Under the pieces are notes generated by a model. That model had not been told where the DNA came from. It saw nothing but the letters and a program-made list of their open reading frames with translations, and ran no database searches. Below are positions 1 to 10,005 of a stretch of 64,000 nucleotides of DNA, piece by piece (position 1 is the first letter of the stretch; each line of letters opens with the position of its first letter). Made by a program: the position numbers and the translations under genes. The DNA is taken from NCBI GenBank assembly GCA_947302175.1, contig CAMYVB010000009.1, forward strand, positions 1 through 64,000, given 5' to 3'. Source of the DNA: an uncultured Bacteroidales bacterium. Its GTDB lineage: Bacteria > Bacteroidota > Bacteroidia > Bacteroidales > UBA932.

Positions 1-2
1 AG

Positions 3-1202
3 GTCTGGGAGAACGGCGGCGCCGAATCCACCCACGGCGGCGACATCATCACCGTCGACCAGTACGAGAACTTCTGGCTCTCAGTGGACTTCAAGCTCAC
101 CAAGGGCGCCAACAGCGGCATCAAGTACTTCGTCCGTCCCGACCTCTACAACGTAGTCGAGGCCTCCGCCATAGGCTGCGAATTCCAGCTCCTGGACGAC
201 AAGCACCACGTTGACGCCACCCTCGGCGTCGACGGCAACCGCACTCTCGGCTCCCTCTACGACCTCATCACCGCCGACAAGAGCGGCGCGTGGTACAATG
301 CAGGCCAGTGGAACACCGCCTGGGTCAAGGTCGAAGGCGACCACGTGGAGCACTGGCTCAACGGCGTCAAGATCCTCGAGTACGAGCGCAACTGCCAGAT
401 GTTTAACGCTCTCGTGCAGTGCAGCAAGTATAAGAACTGGGAGAACTTCGGTAACCACCGCCAGGGCCACATCCTCCTCCAGGAGCACGGCAACGAGGTC
501 TTCTACCGCAACGTAAGGATAAAGGTCCTGCCTGCCACCGAGCCTGCAGAGCCCGTCGTCGAGACAGCCCCCGTCGCCGACGACAGCTGGACTTCCCTTT
601 TCAACGGCAAGGACTTCGAAGGCTGGCGCAGCGTCAAGGAAGAGGGCTTCCCCACCCAGGGCTGGGCAGTTGAGGACGGCGTTATCGTAGTTAACCCCGA
701 AAAAGACCAGCGCGGCGGCGACATAATGACCGTTAAGGAATACGGCAACTTTATGCTGAGCGCCGAATTCAAGCTCACCGAAAGGGCCAATAGCGGCATC
801 AAGTACTTCATCAACCCCGGCACCTTCAAAGACCCTTCGATAGGCTGCGAATTCCAGGTGCTCGACGACACCCTGCATCCCGACGCCAAACTCGGCGTTA
901 ACGGCAACCGCACCGCCGGCTCTCTCTACGACCTCATCCCCGCCTGCAAGCAGGACGCCGGCTTCCAGCTTTACGACTGGAATACGGCCGTCGTAGTCGT
1001 CAACGGCGATAAGGTGCAGCACTGGCTCAACGGCGTCAAGGTGGTCGAATACACCCGCAACTGCCAGGAGTTCGACGCCCTCGTGCGCTACAGCAAGTTC
1101 CGCCCCTGCGAAGGTTTCGGCAACTTCGAGACCGGCCACATACTCCTCCAGGACCACAAGGACAAAGTCTACTTCCGCAACATAAAAATCAAAGAACTGT
1201 AA
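3..1202 (+). CDS. DUF1080 (3-keto-disaccharide hydrolase-like) protein with two tandem DUF1080-like domains; 5' end truncated by window
   Basis: Frame is open to the window edge (VWENGGAESTHGGDIITVDQYENFWLSVDFKL...). Repeated motifs ANSGIKYF, IGCEFQxLDD, GNRTxGSLYDL, WLNGVKxxEY, GHILLQ occur twice. Confidence 0.85.
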   Translation, partial: VWENGGAESTHGGDIITVDQYENFWLSVDFKLTKGANSGIKYFVRPDLYNVVEASAIGCEFQLLDDKHHVDATLGVDGNRTLGSLYDLITADKSGAWYNAGQWNTAWVKVEGDHVEHWLNGVKILEYERNCQMFNALVQCSKYKNWENFGNHRQGHILLQEHGNEVFYRNVRIKVLPATEPAEPVVETAPVADDSWTSLFNGKDFEGWRSVKEEGFPTQGWAVEDGVIVVNPEKDQRGGDIMTVKEYGNFMLSAEFKLTERANSGIKYFINPGTFKDPSIGCEFQVLDDTLHPDAKLGVNGNRTAGSLYDLIPACKQDAGFQLYDWNTAVVVVNGDKVQHWLNGVKVVEYTRNCQEFDALVRYSKFRPCEGFGNFETGHILLQDHKDKVYFRNIKIKEL

Positions 1203-1205
1203 ACT

Positions 1206-2075
1206 ATGACAAAAAGCGCAACCTACGTAAAACTCAACCACAAGGGTCTGTACATCACCCTTGGTCTGATCTTCCTGCTTGCCGTCATGATAGGCAGCTG
1301 CACCAAGATGGTGGACAACTCCGAGATCGGCATCAAGTTCAAGAAATTCTCTCTGACCGAGCAGGGCGAACTCGTCTCCACCCAGGTGTCGGGTCTCACC
1401 TTCTACAACCCCATCACCACGAAGATCTTCACCTATCCCGTCTATATCCAGAGGGTTGACTACAAGCCCTTCACCGTGACGACAAAGGACGCCGCAGTAT
1501 TCTCCATGGATCCCCTTCTTGCCTATCAGCTCGACAGGGCCAAGGCCTCCTACGTCTTCAACAAATACCGTCGTTCCCTCCCCGAAATCGAGCAGGGCTA
1601 CATGCGCACCTGCATCTACGATGCATACCGCATCTGCGCCAACAACTACACTTCCGACGAGCTCATGGGCAACCGCGCCCGTTTCGAGCAGGAAGTGAGG
1701 ACGATGCTCGAAAAGAGCCTCGGCGATGAAGGCTTCAAAGTGAGTGAGTTCACCTCTCAGATCACCCCTCCCCAGTCCTTGTCCGCTGCCATCGAGGCCA
1801 AGAACCAGGCCATCCAGGAGGCTCTGAAGGCCGAGAACCTCGTCAAACAGGCCGAAGCCAACGCCCAAATCGCCATCGCCAAGGCCCGCGGTGAAGCAGA
1901 AGCCACCAAGGTCAAGGCCGACGCAGAAGCCTACTACAACCGCACCATTGCCGCTTCCCTTAGCCCCATGATCGTCCAGGAAGACTGGATTGAGAAATGG
2001 GACGGCCACCTGCCCGACGTCGTCGGCAACGGCAGCGGCATGATGTTCAACCTCGGCGACCTCAAGAAGCAGTAA
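1206..2075 (+). CDS. SPFH/prohibitin-family membrane protein
   Basis: N-terminal TM, SPFH-like core and Ala/Glu-rich C-terminal helix (AIQEALKAENLVKQAEANAQIAIAKARGEAEATKVKADAEAYY). Confidence 0.85.
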   Translation: MTKSATYVKLNHKGLYITLGLIFLLAVMIGSCTKMVDNSEIGIKFKKFSLTEQGELVSTQVSGLTFYNPITTKIFTYPVYIQRVDYKPFTVTTKDAAVFSMDPLLAYQLDRAKASYVFNKYRRSLPEIEQGYMRTCIYDAYRICANNYTSDELMGNRARFEQEVRTMLEKSLGDEGFKVSEFTSQITPPQSLSAAIEAKNQAIQEALKAENLVKQAEANAQIAIAKARGEAEATKVKADAEAYYNRTIAASLSPMIVQEDWIEKWDGHLPDVVGNGSGMMFNLGDLKKQ

Positions 2076-2094
2076 TCCCTCACCTCTAAACACA

Positions 2095-2126
2095 CAAAAA
2101 ACCGGGCTGAGTGGCTCGGTTTTTTA
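2095..2126. terminator. Rho-independent terminator between convergent SPFH gene and rnfA
   Basis: AAAAAACCGGGCtgagtgGCTCGGTTTTTT hairpin with flanking A/T runs. Confidence 0.75.
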
Positions 2127-2148
2127 TCTATCTATTCAGTAGCGAAGG

Positions 2149-2748
2149 CTAGACCATGCCGGAGAAGCCGAGGAAGGCCATGGCCATGATGCTGACGGTG
2201 ATGAGGGCGATGGGGAGACCTTTGAAGGCCTTGGGGACCTCATTGCCGGCCAGGTGCTCGCGAAGACCTGCGAAAAGAATCATCGCAACGCCGTAGCCGA
2301 TGGAAGTGGCCAGGGCATAGACCAGAGCCTGGGGCAGATCGAGCATGTGGGACTCGGCGCCGAAGGTGAACTCCTTGGTAACCACGGTGATGGCCACGCC
2401 GAGAACGGCGCAGTTAGTGGTAATCAGGGGAAGGAAGATGCCGAGGGCCTGATAGAGCGAAGGGCTGATCTTCTTCAGCACGATCTCGACTATCTGCACC
2501 AGCGAAGCGATCACGAGGATGAAAGCTATGGTCTGCAGGAACTCCAGCTTCAGGGGAACGAGAAGATAAGCGTTCAGCAGGTAAGTCACCAGCGTGGCAA
2601 GGGTGATGACGAAGCAGACGGCTCCGGACATACCCGTGGCGGTGCTCAGCTTGTTGGACACCCCGAGGAAGGGGCAGATGCCAAGGAACTGCGCCAGCAG
2701 GATGTTATTTACGAATATCGCGGAAATAATGATTGCAAAATACTCCAT
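2149..2748 (-). CDS. rnfA: Rnf electron transport complex subunit A
   Basis: Hydrophobic RnfA/NqrE-like sequence (NNILLAQFLGICPFLGVSNKLSTATGM); last gene of rnfBCDGEA. Confidence 0.93.
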   Translation of the reverse strand: MEYFAIIISAIFVNNILLAQFLGICPFLGVSNKLSTATGMSGAVCFVITLATLVTYLLNAYLLVPLKLEFLQTIAFILVIASLVQIVEIVLKKISPSLYQALGIFLPLITTNCAVLGVAITVVTKEFTFGAESHMLDLPQALVYALATSIGYGVAMILFAGLREHLAGNEVPKAFKGLPIALITVSIMAMAFLGFSGMV

Positions 2749-2754
2749 AAGGCG

Positions 2755-3342
2755 CTAGGATTTTTTGAGATACTTGTTGAAAATGACCATGAGGTAGCCG
2801 AGCACGAGGAAGGCGCCGGGAGCCATCACGAAAGCCAGGACGCCGTCGCCGGGCATGAACTTCCAGCCGAAAGCGGCGCCGCTGCCGAGAACCTCGCGCA
2901 CAAGGCCGATGACGGTGAGCGACAGGGTGAAGCCGAGACCCACTCCTATGCCGTCCAGGGCGCTCTCCCACACATTGTGCTTGTTGGCAAAAGCCTCAGC
3001 GCGGCCGAGGACTATGCAGTTCACGACAATAAGGGGGATGAAGAGACCGAGGGTCGCATAAGCGCCGGGCGTAAAGGCCTGCATGACAAGCTGGAGCACG
3101 GTCACGAAAGTCGCAATCACGACTATGTAGACAGGGATGTGCACCTTGTCGGGCACTATGGGAGCAAGCAGGGAAATGGCCATATTGGAAAGCACCAGCA
3201 CGAAGAGCGTGGCTAAACCCATCTCGAGGCCGTTGATTGCGGAAGTGGTCGTGGCAAGGGTGGGGCACATGCCCAGCACCAGCACGAAGGTCGGATTGTT
3301 CTTAATGAATCCGTCAGTAATCAGTGACAATTTCTTTCCCAT
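2755..3342 (-). CDS. rnfE: Rnf electron transport complex subunit E
   Basis: RnfE/NqrD-like (NPTFVLVLGMCPTLATTTSAINGLEMGLA). Confidence 0.93.
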   Translation of the reverse strand: MGKKLSLITDGFIKNNPTFVLVLGMCPTLATTTSAINGLEMGLATLFVLVLSNMAISLLAPIVPDKVHIPVYIVVIATFVTVLQLVMQAFTPGAYATLGLFIPLIVVNCIVLGRAEAFANKHNVWESALDGIGVGLGFTLSLTVIGLVREVLGSGAAFGWKFMPGDGVLAFVMAPGAFLVLGYLMVIFNKYLKKS

Positions 3343-3345
3343 AAT

Positions 3346-3984
3346 CTACTTCTCCTCTTCTTCTTGAACGTTTGATTCGTCCTTTTTAAGGCTTGCACCG
3401 GTGTATGTATCCACCGAAGGAGCGTTGCCCGTAAGGTAGTTGACCAGCGCGACGGCGTTGCTCACTGCAAGAGCGTAAGCGCGCGAAGTGATGGTGGAAG
3501 CGGTGATGGCATCGACGTCGCCGCCGTCCTTGGTGACCCAGAGTTTCTTATCGCTTCCGAAGCCCTTGAACTGCTCGCGGAAGTGGGAATCCTTCTCCTG
3601 GCACTTGGCGCCGAGACCGGGGGTCTCGTTGCATGTAACGACGGAAGTATTATAGACGGTGCCGTCCGACAGGACGCCGACCATGATGGTCAGGGGACCG
3701 CCGAAACCGATGGTCGTGGACTTGACGGCAAATGCAACTTCGTCGCCGTCCTTGGTGGCTGCGTAGAACTCGAAGTTCTTGCCGCCGGTCTCGATAGTCT
3801 CATACTCGCCTATCTCTACGCCCTCAGGCAGGACTTCAGCGATTGAGGCCTTCAGGACATTCTCGTTGGCCCTGAGTATGGGCTCGTAGGTCAGGGCGTA
3901 CACTCCGCCGAGCACGGCTGCGCAGAAAAGGCAGACGAGCGTCAGGCAGAGCACCATGTTCTTAAGTGAAGATTTTGCTGCCAT
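3346..3984 (-). CDS. rnfG: Rnf electron transport complex subunit G (FMN-binding)
   Basis: FMN-binding domain with DAITASTITSRAYALAVSNAV (SGATxT-like flavinylation region); N-terminal TM. Confidence 0.92.
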   Translation of the reverse strand: MAAKSSLKNMVLCLTLVCLFCAAVLGGVYALTYEPILRANENVLKASIAEVLPEGVEIGEYETIETGGKNFEFYAATKDGDEVAFAVKSTTIGFGGPLTIMVGVLSDGTVYNTSVVTCNETPGLGAKCQEKDSHFREQFKGFGSDKKLWVTKDGGDVDAITASTITSRAYALAVSNAVALVNYLTGNAPSVDTYTGASLKKDESNVQEEEEK

Positions 3985-3987
3985 ATC

Positions 3988-4974
3988 CTATGCCCTCCCG
4001 TATTTCTTGCCGTGGAACGCCCTGTCGATGAGCGGCACGGTCATGTTCATGAGCAGAATCGCGAAGGAAACACCCTCGGGATAGGAGCCGAAGTAGCGTA
4101 TCATCATGACGAGGAAGCCTATGCCGAATCCGAACACCACCCCGCCCCAGTTGCTCATGGGCGAAGTGACGTAGTCCGTGGCCATGAAGCAGGCACCGAG
4201 AATCAGACCGCCGGAAAGGAGGTTGAACAGGGGGCCGGTGTAGGCAGTGGGATCGACGGCATGGAATATGGCGGCGACAATGGCGACCGTGGCGAATATG
4301 CTGAGCGTAATCCAAGGCCTGATGACCTTGCGCACGACGAGGTAGACCCAGCCGGCGAGCAGCGCGAGAGCGGAAATTTCACCTGCGGAACCGCCAATAT
4401 TATAAAGGAAGGTCTGCACCGAAGCGAGCGCGTCAGCGCCCTCAGCTCCAAGGATATGCACCTGGCCGAGGAGAGTGGCTCCCGAGAATGCGTCAGGCAG
4501 GGCGACGAAGCCCTGGGGCGCAGTCCAGTTAGTCATCTGCTGGGGGAAGGAGACCAGGAGGAATACGCGAGCGGCAATGGCGGGATTGAAAACATTCTGG
4601 CCGAGGCCGCCGAACGACATCTTGACCACGCCTATGGCGAAAACCGCACCGATGAGCACTATCCACCAGGGGGTGGAGACGGGAAGGTTCATCGCAAGCA
4701 AAAGGCCGGTCACAAGCGCGGCACCGGGCGAGAAAATGCCGGGGCGCTTGAGCAAAAACTTAACTATCGCCCACTCTATCAGCACGCAGGAAACGGCGCT
4801 GACGGCGAGGATAAGCAGCTCGGCCCATCCGTAGAACAGGACCGAAACCACTATGGCGGGCACAAGGGCAATGACGACGTCCCTCATCAGGGACTCGGTC
4901 GATACCGCCGAGTGGATATGCGGATTGGGTGAAACAATGTGTTTGTCCATATATCGCAACTGTTTTTCGTTCAA
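3988..4974 (-). CDS. rnfD: Rnf electron transport complex subunit D
   Basis: Multi-TM NqrB/RnfD family (FSPGAALVTGLLLAMNLP; FMATDYVTSPMSNWGGVVFG). Confidence 0.93.
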   Translation of the reverse strand: MNEKQLRYMDKHIVSPNPHIHSAVSTESLMRDVVIALVPAIVVSVLFYGWAELLILAVSAVSCVLIEWAIVKFLLKRPGIFSPGAALVTGLLLAMNLPVSTPWWIVLIGAVFAIGVVKMSFGGLGQNVFNPAIAARVFLLVSFPQQMTNWTAPQGFVALPDAFSGATLLGQVHILGAEGADALASVQTFLYNIGGSAGEISALALLAGWVYLVVRKVIRPWITLSIFATVAIVAAIFHAVDPTAYTGPLFNLLSGGLILGACFMATDYVTSPMSNWGGVVFGFGIGFLVMMIRYFGSYPEGVSFAILLMNMTVPLIDRAFHGKKYGRA

Positions 4975-6372
4975 CTATTTGGCGGCTGATTCCGCGGCTT
5001 TCGCAGCTTCGGCGGCGACCTTGGCTGCAGCGGCGCGGGCGCGGATGACACCCATCACCTGACCCTTGGCCATGCGTATGTTGTCGAGCAGGGGGATGTT
5101 GGCGGGGCAGCTGTAGAGACAGCAGCCGCACTCGATGCAATCCTGCACGGCATTCTTCTCGAGACCTTCCAGGTCGCCCGCGGCATAAAGACGCCTCAGC
5201 AGGAAAGGCTCCAGGCCCATAGGGCAGGCCTGGGCGCAGCGGCCGCAGCGTATGCAGAAGCTCTCCTCCCCGCGCTTGGTAGCAGCTTCGGAAAGGTAGA
5301 GGATTGACGAGGAGCCCTTTACGGTGGCGGCATCAATATTCGCGATGGCCTTACCCATCATGGGACCGCCGCTAATGAGCTTGGCTGCATTCTCGGGCAC
5401 TCCGCCGGCCTGCTCCGCGATGTACGACAGAGGCATGCCTATGCGGAAAAGATAGTTGTGCTGCTTCTCCTCGGGGATGCAGTCGCCGGTGATTGTGAGT
5501 GTATTGGTAATGAGGGGCTTGTTCTTCTGGACGGCCTCATACACGGCGAGGGCCGTGGCGACGTTCTGTACGACGGCACCCACGCTGATGGGGAGGGCAC
5601 CCGATCCGACCTGACGCTTCATCACGGCTGCGATGAGCTGCTTTTCACCGCCCTGGGGGTATTTCTTCTTGAGGGTGACAACCTCGATGTCCTTGTAGCC
5701 GAGCTCGGCGACGGCTTCGCTCATGGCCTTGATGGCCTCGGGCTTATTCTCCTCTATGCAAATCTTGCAGGGGCAGCCGCCGAGAACCATCTGCATGATG
5801 GCCGCGCCGACCACTATCTCGCTGCTCCTTTCGAGCATGATGCGGAAGTCGCTCGTGAGGTAGGGCTCGCACTCTGCGCCGTTCAGGAGCAGGCACTCGG
5901 CCTTGGAGCCGGGAGCGGGATTGAGCTTCACGTGGGTGGGGAAAGTGGCGCCGCCGAGTCCCACTACGCCGCAAGCCTTGATCTTATCGAGGACTGCTAC
6001 GCGGTCGGTGGGGATTTCCCTTACGAGGGTGTCGCTAAGGTCTATGCCCTCCTCCCATTCGTCGCCTTCGACGGCTATTTCGATATGGGGAACGTTGTTG
6101 CCTGCGATGTCCTTGCGGGGCTCTATCTTTTTGACCGTGCCGGACACGGGAGAATGGACGAATGCGGAGATGAATCCGCCGGGTTCAGCGAGAACGGTGC
6201 CCACCTTGACATGGTCGCCTACGGCCACCACGGGCTTGGCGGGAGCGCCAAGGTGCTGGGCCATGGACACATAGACCGTCTGGGGCAGGGGAAGCACCTC
6301 GATGGCGCGGTTGCGGGCTATCTTGCTGTCGTCGGGATGGACGCCGCCTATCTGGAATGTTATCTTAGCCAT
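4975..6372 (-). CDS. rnfC: Rnf electron transport complex subunit C
   Basis: RnfC Rossmann/SLBB region plus two CxxCxxCxxxCP clusters (CIRCGRCAQACPMGL; CIECGCCLYSCPANIPL). Confidence 0.93.
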   Translation of the reverse strand: MAKITFQIGGVHPDDSKIARNRAIEVLPLPQTVYVSMAQHLGAPAKPVVAVGDHVKVGTVLAEPGGFISAFVHSPVSGTVKKIEPRKDIAGNNVPHIEIAVEGDEWEEGIDLSDTLVREIPTDRVAVLDKIKACGVVGLGGATFPTHVKLNPAPGSKAECLLLNGAECEPYLTSDFRIMLERSSEIVVGAAIMQMVLGGCPCKICIEENKPEAIKAMSEAVAELGYKDIEVVTLKKKYPQGGEKQLIAAVMKRQVGSGALPISVGAVVQNVATALAVYEAVQKNKPLITNTLTITGDCIPEEKQHNYLFRIGMPLSYIAEQAGGVPENAAKLISGGPMMGKAIANIDAATVKGSSSILYLSEAATKRGEESFCIRCGRCAQACPMGLEPFLLRRLYAAGDLEGLEKNAVQDCIECGCCLYSCPANIPLLDNIRMAKGQVMGVIRARAAAAKVAAEAAKAAESAAK

Positions 6373-7219
6373 TGTTCTCCTCCTTTTTAGGCATTAGGGG
6401 CTTGGGGAAGTTGATGTCGTGGATGGCTCCGGTGGGGCATTCGGCGACACACTTGCGGCAAAGTTTGCACTTGTTGAAATCGATGTAGGCGAGGTTGTTC
6501 TCCACGGTTATGGCCTCGTGGGCGCATACCTTGGCGCACTTGCCGCAGCCTATGCAGGCGGCGGAGCAGGCCTTGCGGGCCACGACGCCCTTATCCTTGT
6601 TGACGCAGGAGACAAATACCCTCATGCCGCGTGGACCCTTGTTGCGCAGCTCGATGATGCTCTTCGGGCAGGCCTTGACGCAGGCGCCGCAGGCCGTGCA
6701 CTTCTGCTCGTCGACTACGGGAAGACCGGTCTTGGGATCCATCGAAAGGGCGCCGAACTGGCAGGCGGCTACGCAGTCGCCGCAACCGAGGCAACCGAAG
6801 GGGCAGGCGGTATCGCCGGCGTAGAGGGCGGCCTTGATCTTGCAGGTCTGCGCACCGTCGTAGATGTTGGTGCGGGGACGGTTCGCGCAGCTGCCGTTGC
6901 AGCGCACGACCGCGACCATGGGAGCCTTTGCCTTCACTTCATAGCCGAGAATGGCCGCGACCTGCTTCATCACGGGGTCGCCGCCGACGGGGCAGTAATG
7001 GTTGTCGAGGTTGGGAGCCTTGACGGCGGAATCGGCGAATGCGCGGCATCCCGCGAATCCGCAACCTCCGCAGTTGGCACCAGGCATGACCTTTTCGACC
7101 TCGTCTATCCTGGGATCTTCCTCCACCTTGAATTGCTTCGCGATGAAAAAGAGAATGACCGACAGGAGCAGGCCGAGTCCGGCAAGGATGCCGATGGTCC
7201 AAATGAGCGTTGTCGTCAT
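6365..7219 (-). CDS. rnfB: Rnf electron transport complex subunit B
   Basis: N-terminal TM, GANCGGCGFAGCRAFA cluster and further 4Fe-4S motifs. Confidence 0.93.
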   Translation of the reverse strand: MTTTLIWTIGILAGLGLLLSVILFFIAKQFKVEEDPRIDEVEKVMPGANCGGCGFAGCRAFADSAVKAPNLDNHYCPVGGDPVMKQVAAILGYEVKAKAPMVAVVRCNGSCANRPRTNIYDGAQTCKIKAALYAGDTACPFGCLGCGDCVAACQFGALSMDPKTGLPVVDEQKCTACGACVKACPKSIIELRNKGPRGMRVFVSCVNKDKGVVARKACSAACIGCGKCAKVCAHEAITVENNLAYIDFNKCKLCRKCVAECPTGAIHDINFPKPLMPKKEENNG

Positions 7220-7220
7220 C

Positions 7221-7649
7221 TTATTTGTCGTTTAATTTATTGATTTCGAATATGTATTCGTTTTTCAGGCGGTCGCGCATGAGCCAGATCGCGAAATAAT
7301 AGACCGCGACTGCGGCTATGCCGCTTATGCCTGTCACAAGCTCGCTTGCGCCCGAAGCAGACGCCGCTGCGATGGCGATCATGAGCACGACAAGGGGGAA
7401 TGCATAGGCAATCCACACCGCCTTGTGACCCATGGAGGCCTTCAGGGACACTTCCACCTCCTCGCCTTTCTCATAGAACTCAGAAACGGGAGTGGGCACT
7501 ATGACTTCCTTCTCCACGGCCTCGGAAACGCCGCAGAGACCGGCTGCGTGGCAACTCGAGCACGCCGCCTGGGAGACTATCTGCACGGTTATGAAATCGG
7601 CGGCAGCCTCAAGGACTATTCCTTTATGGGATATTTTTTCTTTTGACAT
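7221..7649 (-). CDS. rseC: RseC/MucC-like SoxR-reducing system protein
   Basis: MSKEKISHKGIVLEA...SQAACSSCHAAGLCG, then two TMs; first gene of the rnf operon. Start moved in from the ORF-track start. Confidence 0.75.
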   Translation of the reverse strand: MSKEKISHKGIVLEAAADFITVQIVSQAACSSCHAAGLCGVSEAVEKEVIVPTPVSEFYEKGEEVEVSLKASMGHKAVWIAYAFPLVVLMIAIAAASASGASELVTGISGIAAVAVYYFAIWLMRDRLKNEYIFEINKLNDK

Positions 7650-7650
7650 G

Positions 7651-9174
7651 CTAGTATCCGGGAGGGTTGTCGTATGATGACGGGGCGTAACCGCTGAAGG
7701 GGTCGTAGCCGGCCGCATCCTGAGGCGCCTCGTTCATGCCTGAAGGGATGCGGAGGGCCTGGGCGGCGAGGGCCTCGTCGAGCTCGACGAACTTGACCTG
7801 CTCGCTCTTGAAGAGCATGGGGATTTCGCCGGTCTCGCCATTGCGATGCTTGGCTATGATGATCTGGGTGACTTCCTTGTCCTCGGGATTCTCCGACAGG
7901 CCCACATGTTCGGGACGGTGGATGAAGAGGACCATATCGGCGTCCTGCTCGATTGAGCCGGACTCGCGAAGGTCGCTGAGGACGGGCTTTCCGTTGCCGC
8001 CGCTGCGCTGCACGGCATTTCGCGAAAGCTGGGAAAGGGCGATGATGGGGACATCGAGTTCCTTTGCCGTGGCCTTCAGGGTGCGGGAGATGGCGGCGAC
8101 TTCCTGCTCGCGCATGCCGCGAAGCTCCGAAGGACCCTGCATTAGCTGCAGGTAGTCCACGACTATGAGGCGCACGCCCTTATTCTTCACCAGGGTCTTG
8201 GCCTTGGTGCGGAACTCCATAACGGGGATTCCGGGAGTGTCGTCGATGTAGAGGGGGGCCTTGATGAGGTTCTTGAGCTTGACCTCGAGCTGCTCCCACT
8301 CGTAGCTCTCGAGCTTGGCGCCGCCTTTAATCTTGTCGGCGCTCAGACCCGACTCGCTGGTCATCAGACGCTTTGCGAGCTGGATGGCGGACATTTCCAG
8401 GGAGAAGAAAGCCACGGGCATGTGGTGATCTACGGCAGCGTTGCGCGCAAGGTTGAGCGAGAATGCCGTCTTACCGACCGAGGGACGGGCGGCGAGGATA
8501 ATGAGGTCGGACTTCTGCCAGCCCTGGGTGATGCGGTCGATGGAAGGGAAACCGGAGGGGACGCCGTTCAGACCGGTGCGGCCCTGCATCTCCTGGATGT
8601 CGTCCATCGCGGTATTGATGATGGAGCCAATATCCTGGACTTCCTTCTTGACGTTGTTCTGGATGGCGGCATAGACCTTGGTCTGGGCCATATCTATGAG
8701 GTCGTCCACCTGAACGGAGTCGTCGTAGGAGCTTTTCAGGATGTCGTGGGAAGCGGTTATAAGGTCTCTCTGGATGGTTTTCTGCTTGAGTATCCTTATG
8801 TAGTACTCCATGTGCGCGGCCGCGCCGACCTTCTGGGAGAGGCCGGCAAGGTAGGCTGCGCCGCCCACGGCTTCAAGGCTGTCGCTTTCCCTGAGCTTGG
8901 TGCTTACGGTGATGATGTCTATAGGGGCGTGCTCGTTGACAAGGGCCGTCATAGCCGAGAAAATCATCTGGTGGCGCTTGTCGTAAAAGCACGCGCTCGT
9001 CAGCGAGTCCATCGCCTCGTCTATCGTGGCGGGCTCGATGAGCATCGCCCCCAGTACGGCCTCTTCAACATCAAGAGCCTGAGGGGGTTTGTTACCCATC
9101 TCAAGCCCTATGGTCTCCAGGTCGGGGGACTGGTCCTTCTTTCTGCCGGCCGGCCTTTCCTTGGTCTGGGGCAT
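7651..9174 (-). CDS. dnaB: Replicative DNA helicase DnaB
   Basis: Walker A (AARPSVGKTAFSLNLARNAA), VDYLQLM, SDLRESGSIEQDADMVLFIHRPE. Confidence 0.96.
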   Translation of the reverse strand: MPQTKERPAGRKKDQSPDLETIGLEMGNKPPQALDVEEAVLGAMLIEPATIDEAMDSLTSACFYDKRHQMIFSAMTALVNEHAPIDIITVSTKLRESDSLEAVGGAAYLAGLSQKVGAAAHMEYYIRILKQKTIQRDLITASHDILKSSYDDSVQVDDLIDMAQTKVYAAIQNNVKKEVQDIGSIINTAMDDIQEMQGRTGLNGVPSGFPSIDRITQGWQKSDLIILAARPSVGKTAFSLNLARNAAVDHHMPVAFFSLEMSAIQLAKRLMTSESGLSADKIKGGAKLESYEWEQLEVKLKNLIKAPLYIDDTPGIPVMEFRTKAKTLVKNKGVRLIVVDYLQLMQGPSELRGMREQEVAAISRTLKATAKELDVPIIALSQLSRNAVQRSGGNGKPVLSDLRESGSIEQDADMVLFIHRPEHVGLSENPEDKEVTQIIIAKHRNGETGEIPMLFKSEQVKFVELDEALAAQALRIPSGMNEAPQDAAGYDPFSGYAPSSYDNPPGY

Positions 9175-9186
9175 AACGGAAGTGTA

Positions 9187-9999
9187 TTATTCAGCAGTGG
9201 GATCCACTATGATGCGGCCGCAGTGCTCGCAGATAACGAGCTTGTTGCCGCTGGAAATCTCTATCAGACGCTGAGGAGTGATGGTGTTGAAGCAGCCGCC
9301 GCAGGAGTCGCCGTCGAAAATGGGGACTACTGCGAGGTGGTTGTGGACGCTGGCGCGAATGCGCTCGTAGGCGCTCATGGTGCGCTTGTCGATCTTGGAG
9401 GCGAGGCTGTCCCTGCGGGCGCGGAGCTTCTCCTCTTCGCCGGAGGTGGAAGAAACGATGCCTTCGAGCTCTTCCTTCTTGGCGGCGAGGTCCTCGGAGC
9501 GGATTTCGAGCATGCGGGTGATGTCCTCGATCTTGGCGCGGCGCTCCTCGATGGCTACGCGGGTGTCGCCGATGTTCTTGACTGCGATCTGGCGCAGGAG
9601 GTCGAGATTCTCGATTTCCTTTTCGAGGGAGTCGTACTCGCGGCTGTTGCTGATATTGTCGAGGCGGGCCTTGTACTCGTCTATCTGGGCGTCGTACTCG
9701 ACGATGTTGTTCTTATTGAGCTCGATGGACTCCTGATAGCCGGCGATCATGGTCTGGGACTTTTCGATCTTGGCCTGCATGGCGGCGACCTCTTCTTCAA
9801 GGGCGGCAACCTCGGCGGGCAGTTCGCCCCTGAGCTGGACTATCTTCTCTATTTCGTTGTCGGAACGCTGGAGTTCGTAGAGTATCCTGACTTTCTCGCG
9901 CACGCCCTCGGCGTCCTCCGCGAAGGATTTCTGCAGGGATACGAAAGTCTCCCTTTCGTCGATGGGAGTCTCGATTTTCTTGGTTTTGCTGGTGGCCAT
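9187..9999 (-). CDS. Coiled-coil protein with C-terminal C4 zinc ribbon (CT398-like)
   Basis: Long coiled coil, then CGGCFNTITPQRL...CEHCGRIIVD. Confidence 0.85.
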   Translation of the reverse strand: MATSKTKKIETPIDERETFVSLQKSFAEDAEGVREKVRILYELQRSDNEIEKIVQLRGELPAEVAALEEEVAAMQAKIEKSQTMIAGYQESIELNKNNIVEYDAQIDEYKARLDNISNSREYDSLEKEIENLDLLRQIAVKNIGDTRVAIEERRAKIEDITRMLEIRSEDLAAKKEELEGIVSSTSGEEEKLRARRDSLASKIDKRTMSAYERIRASVHNHLAVVPIFDGDSCGGCFNTITPQRLIEISSGNKLVICEHCGRIIVDPTAE

Positions 10000-10005
10000 A
10001 TGTAT

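Noticed and set aside
81-2093. 670-aa minus-strand ORF
   Set aside because: Antisense to DUF1080 and SPFH genes; composition is the typical G/V/L/E/H-rich shadow of GC-rich coding DNA.
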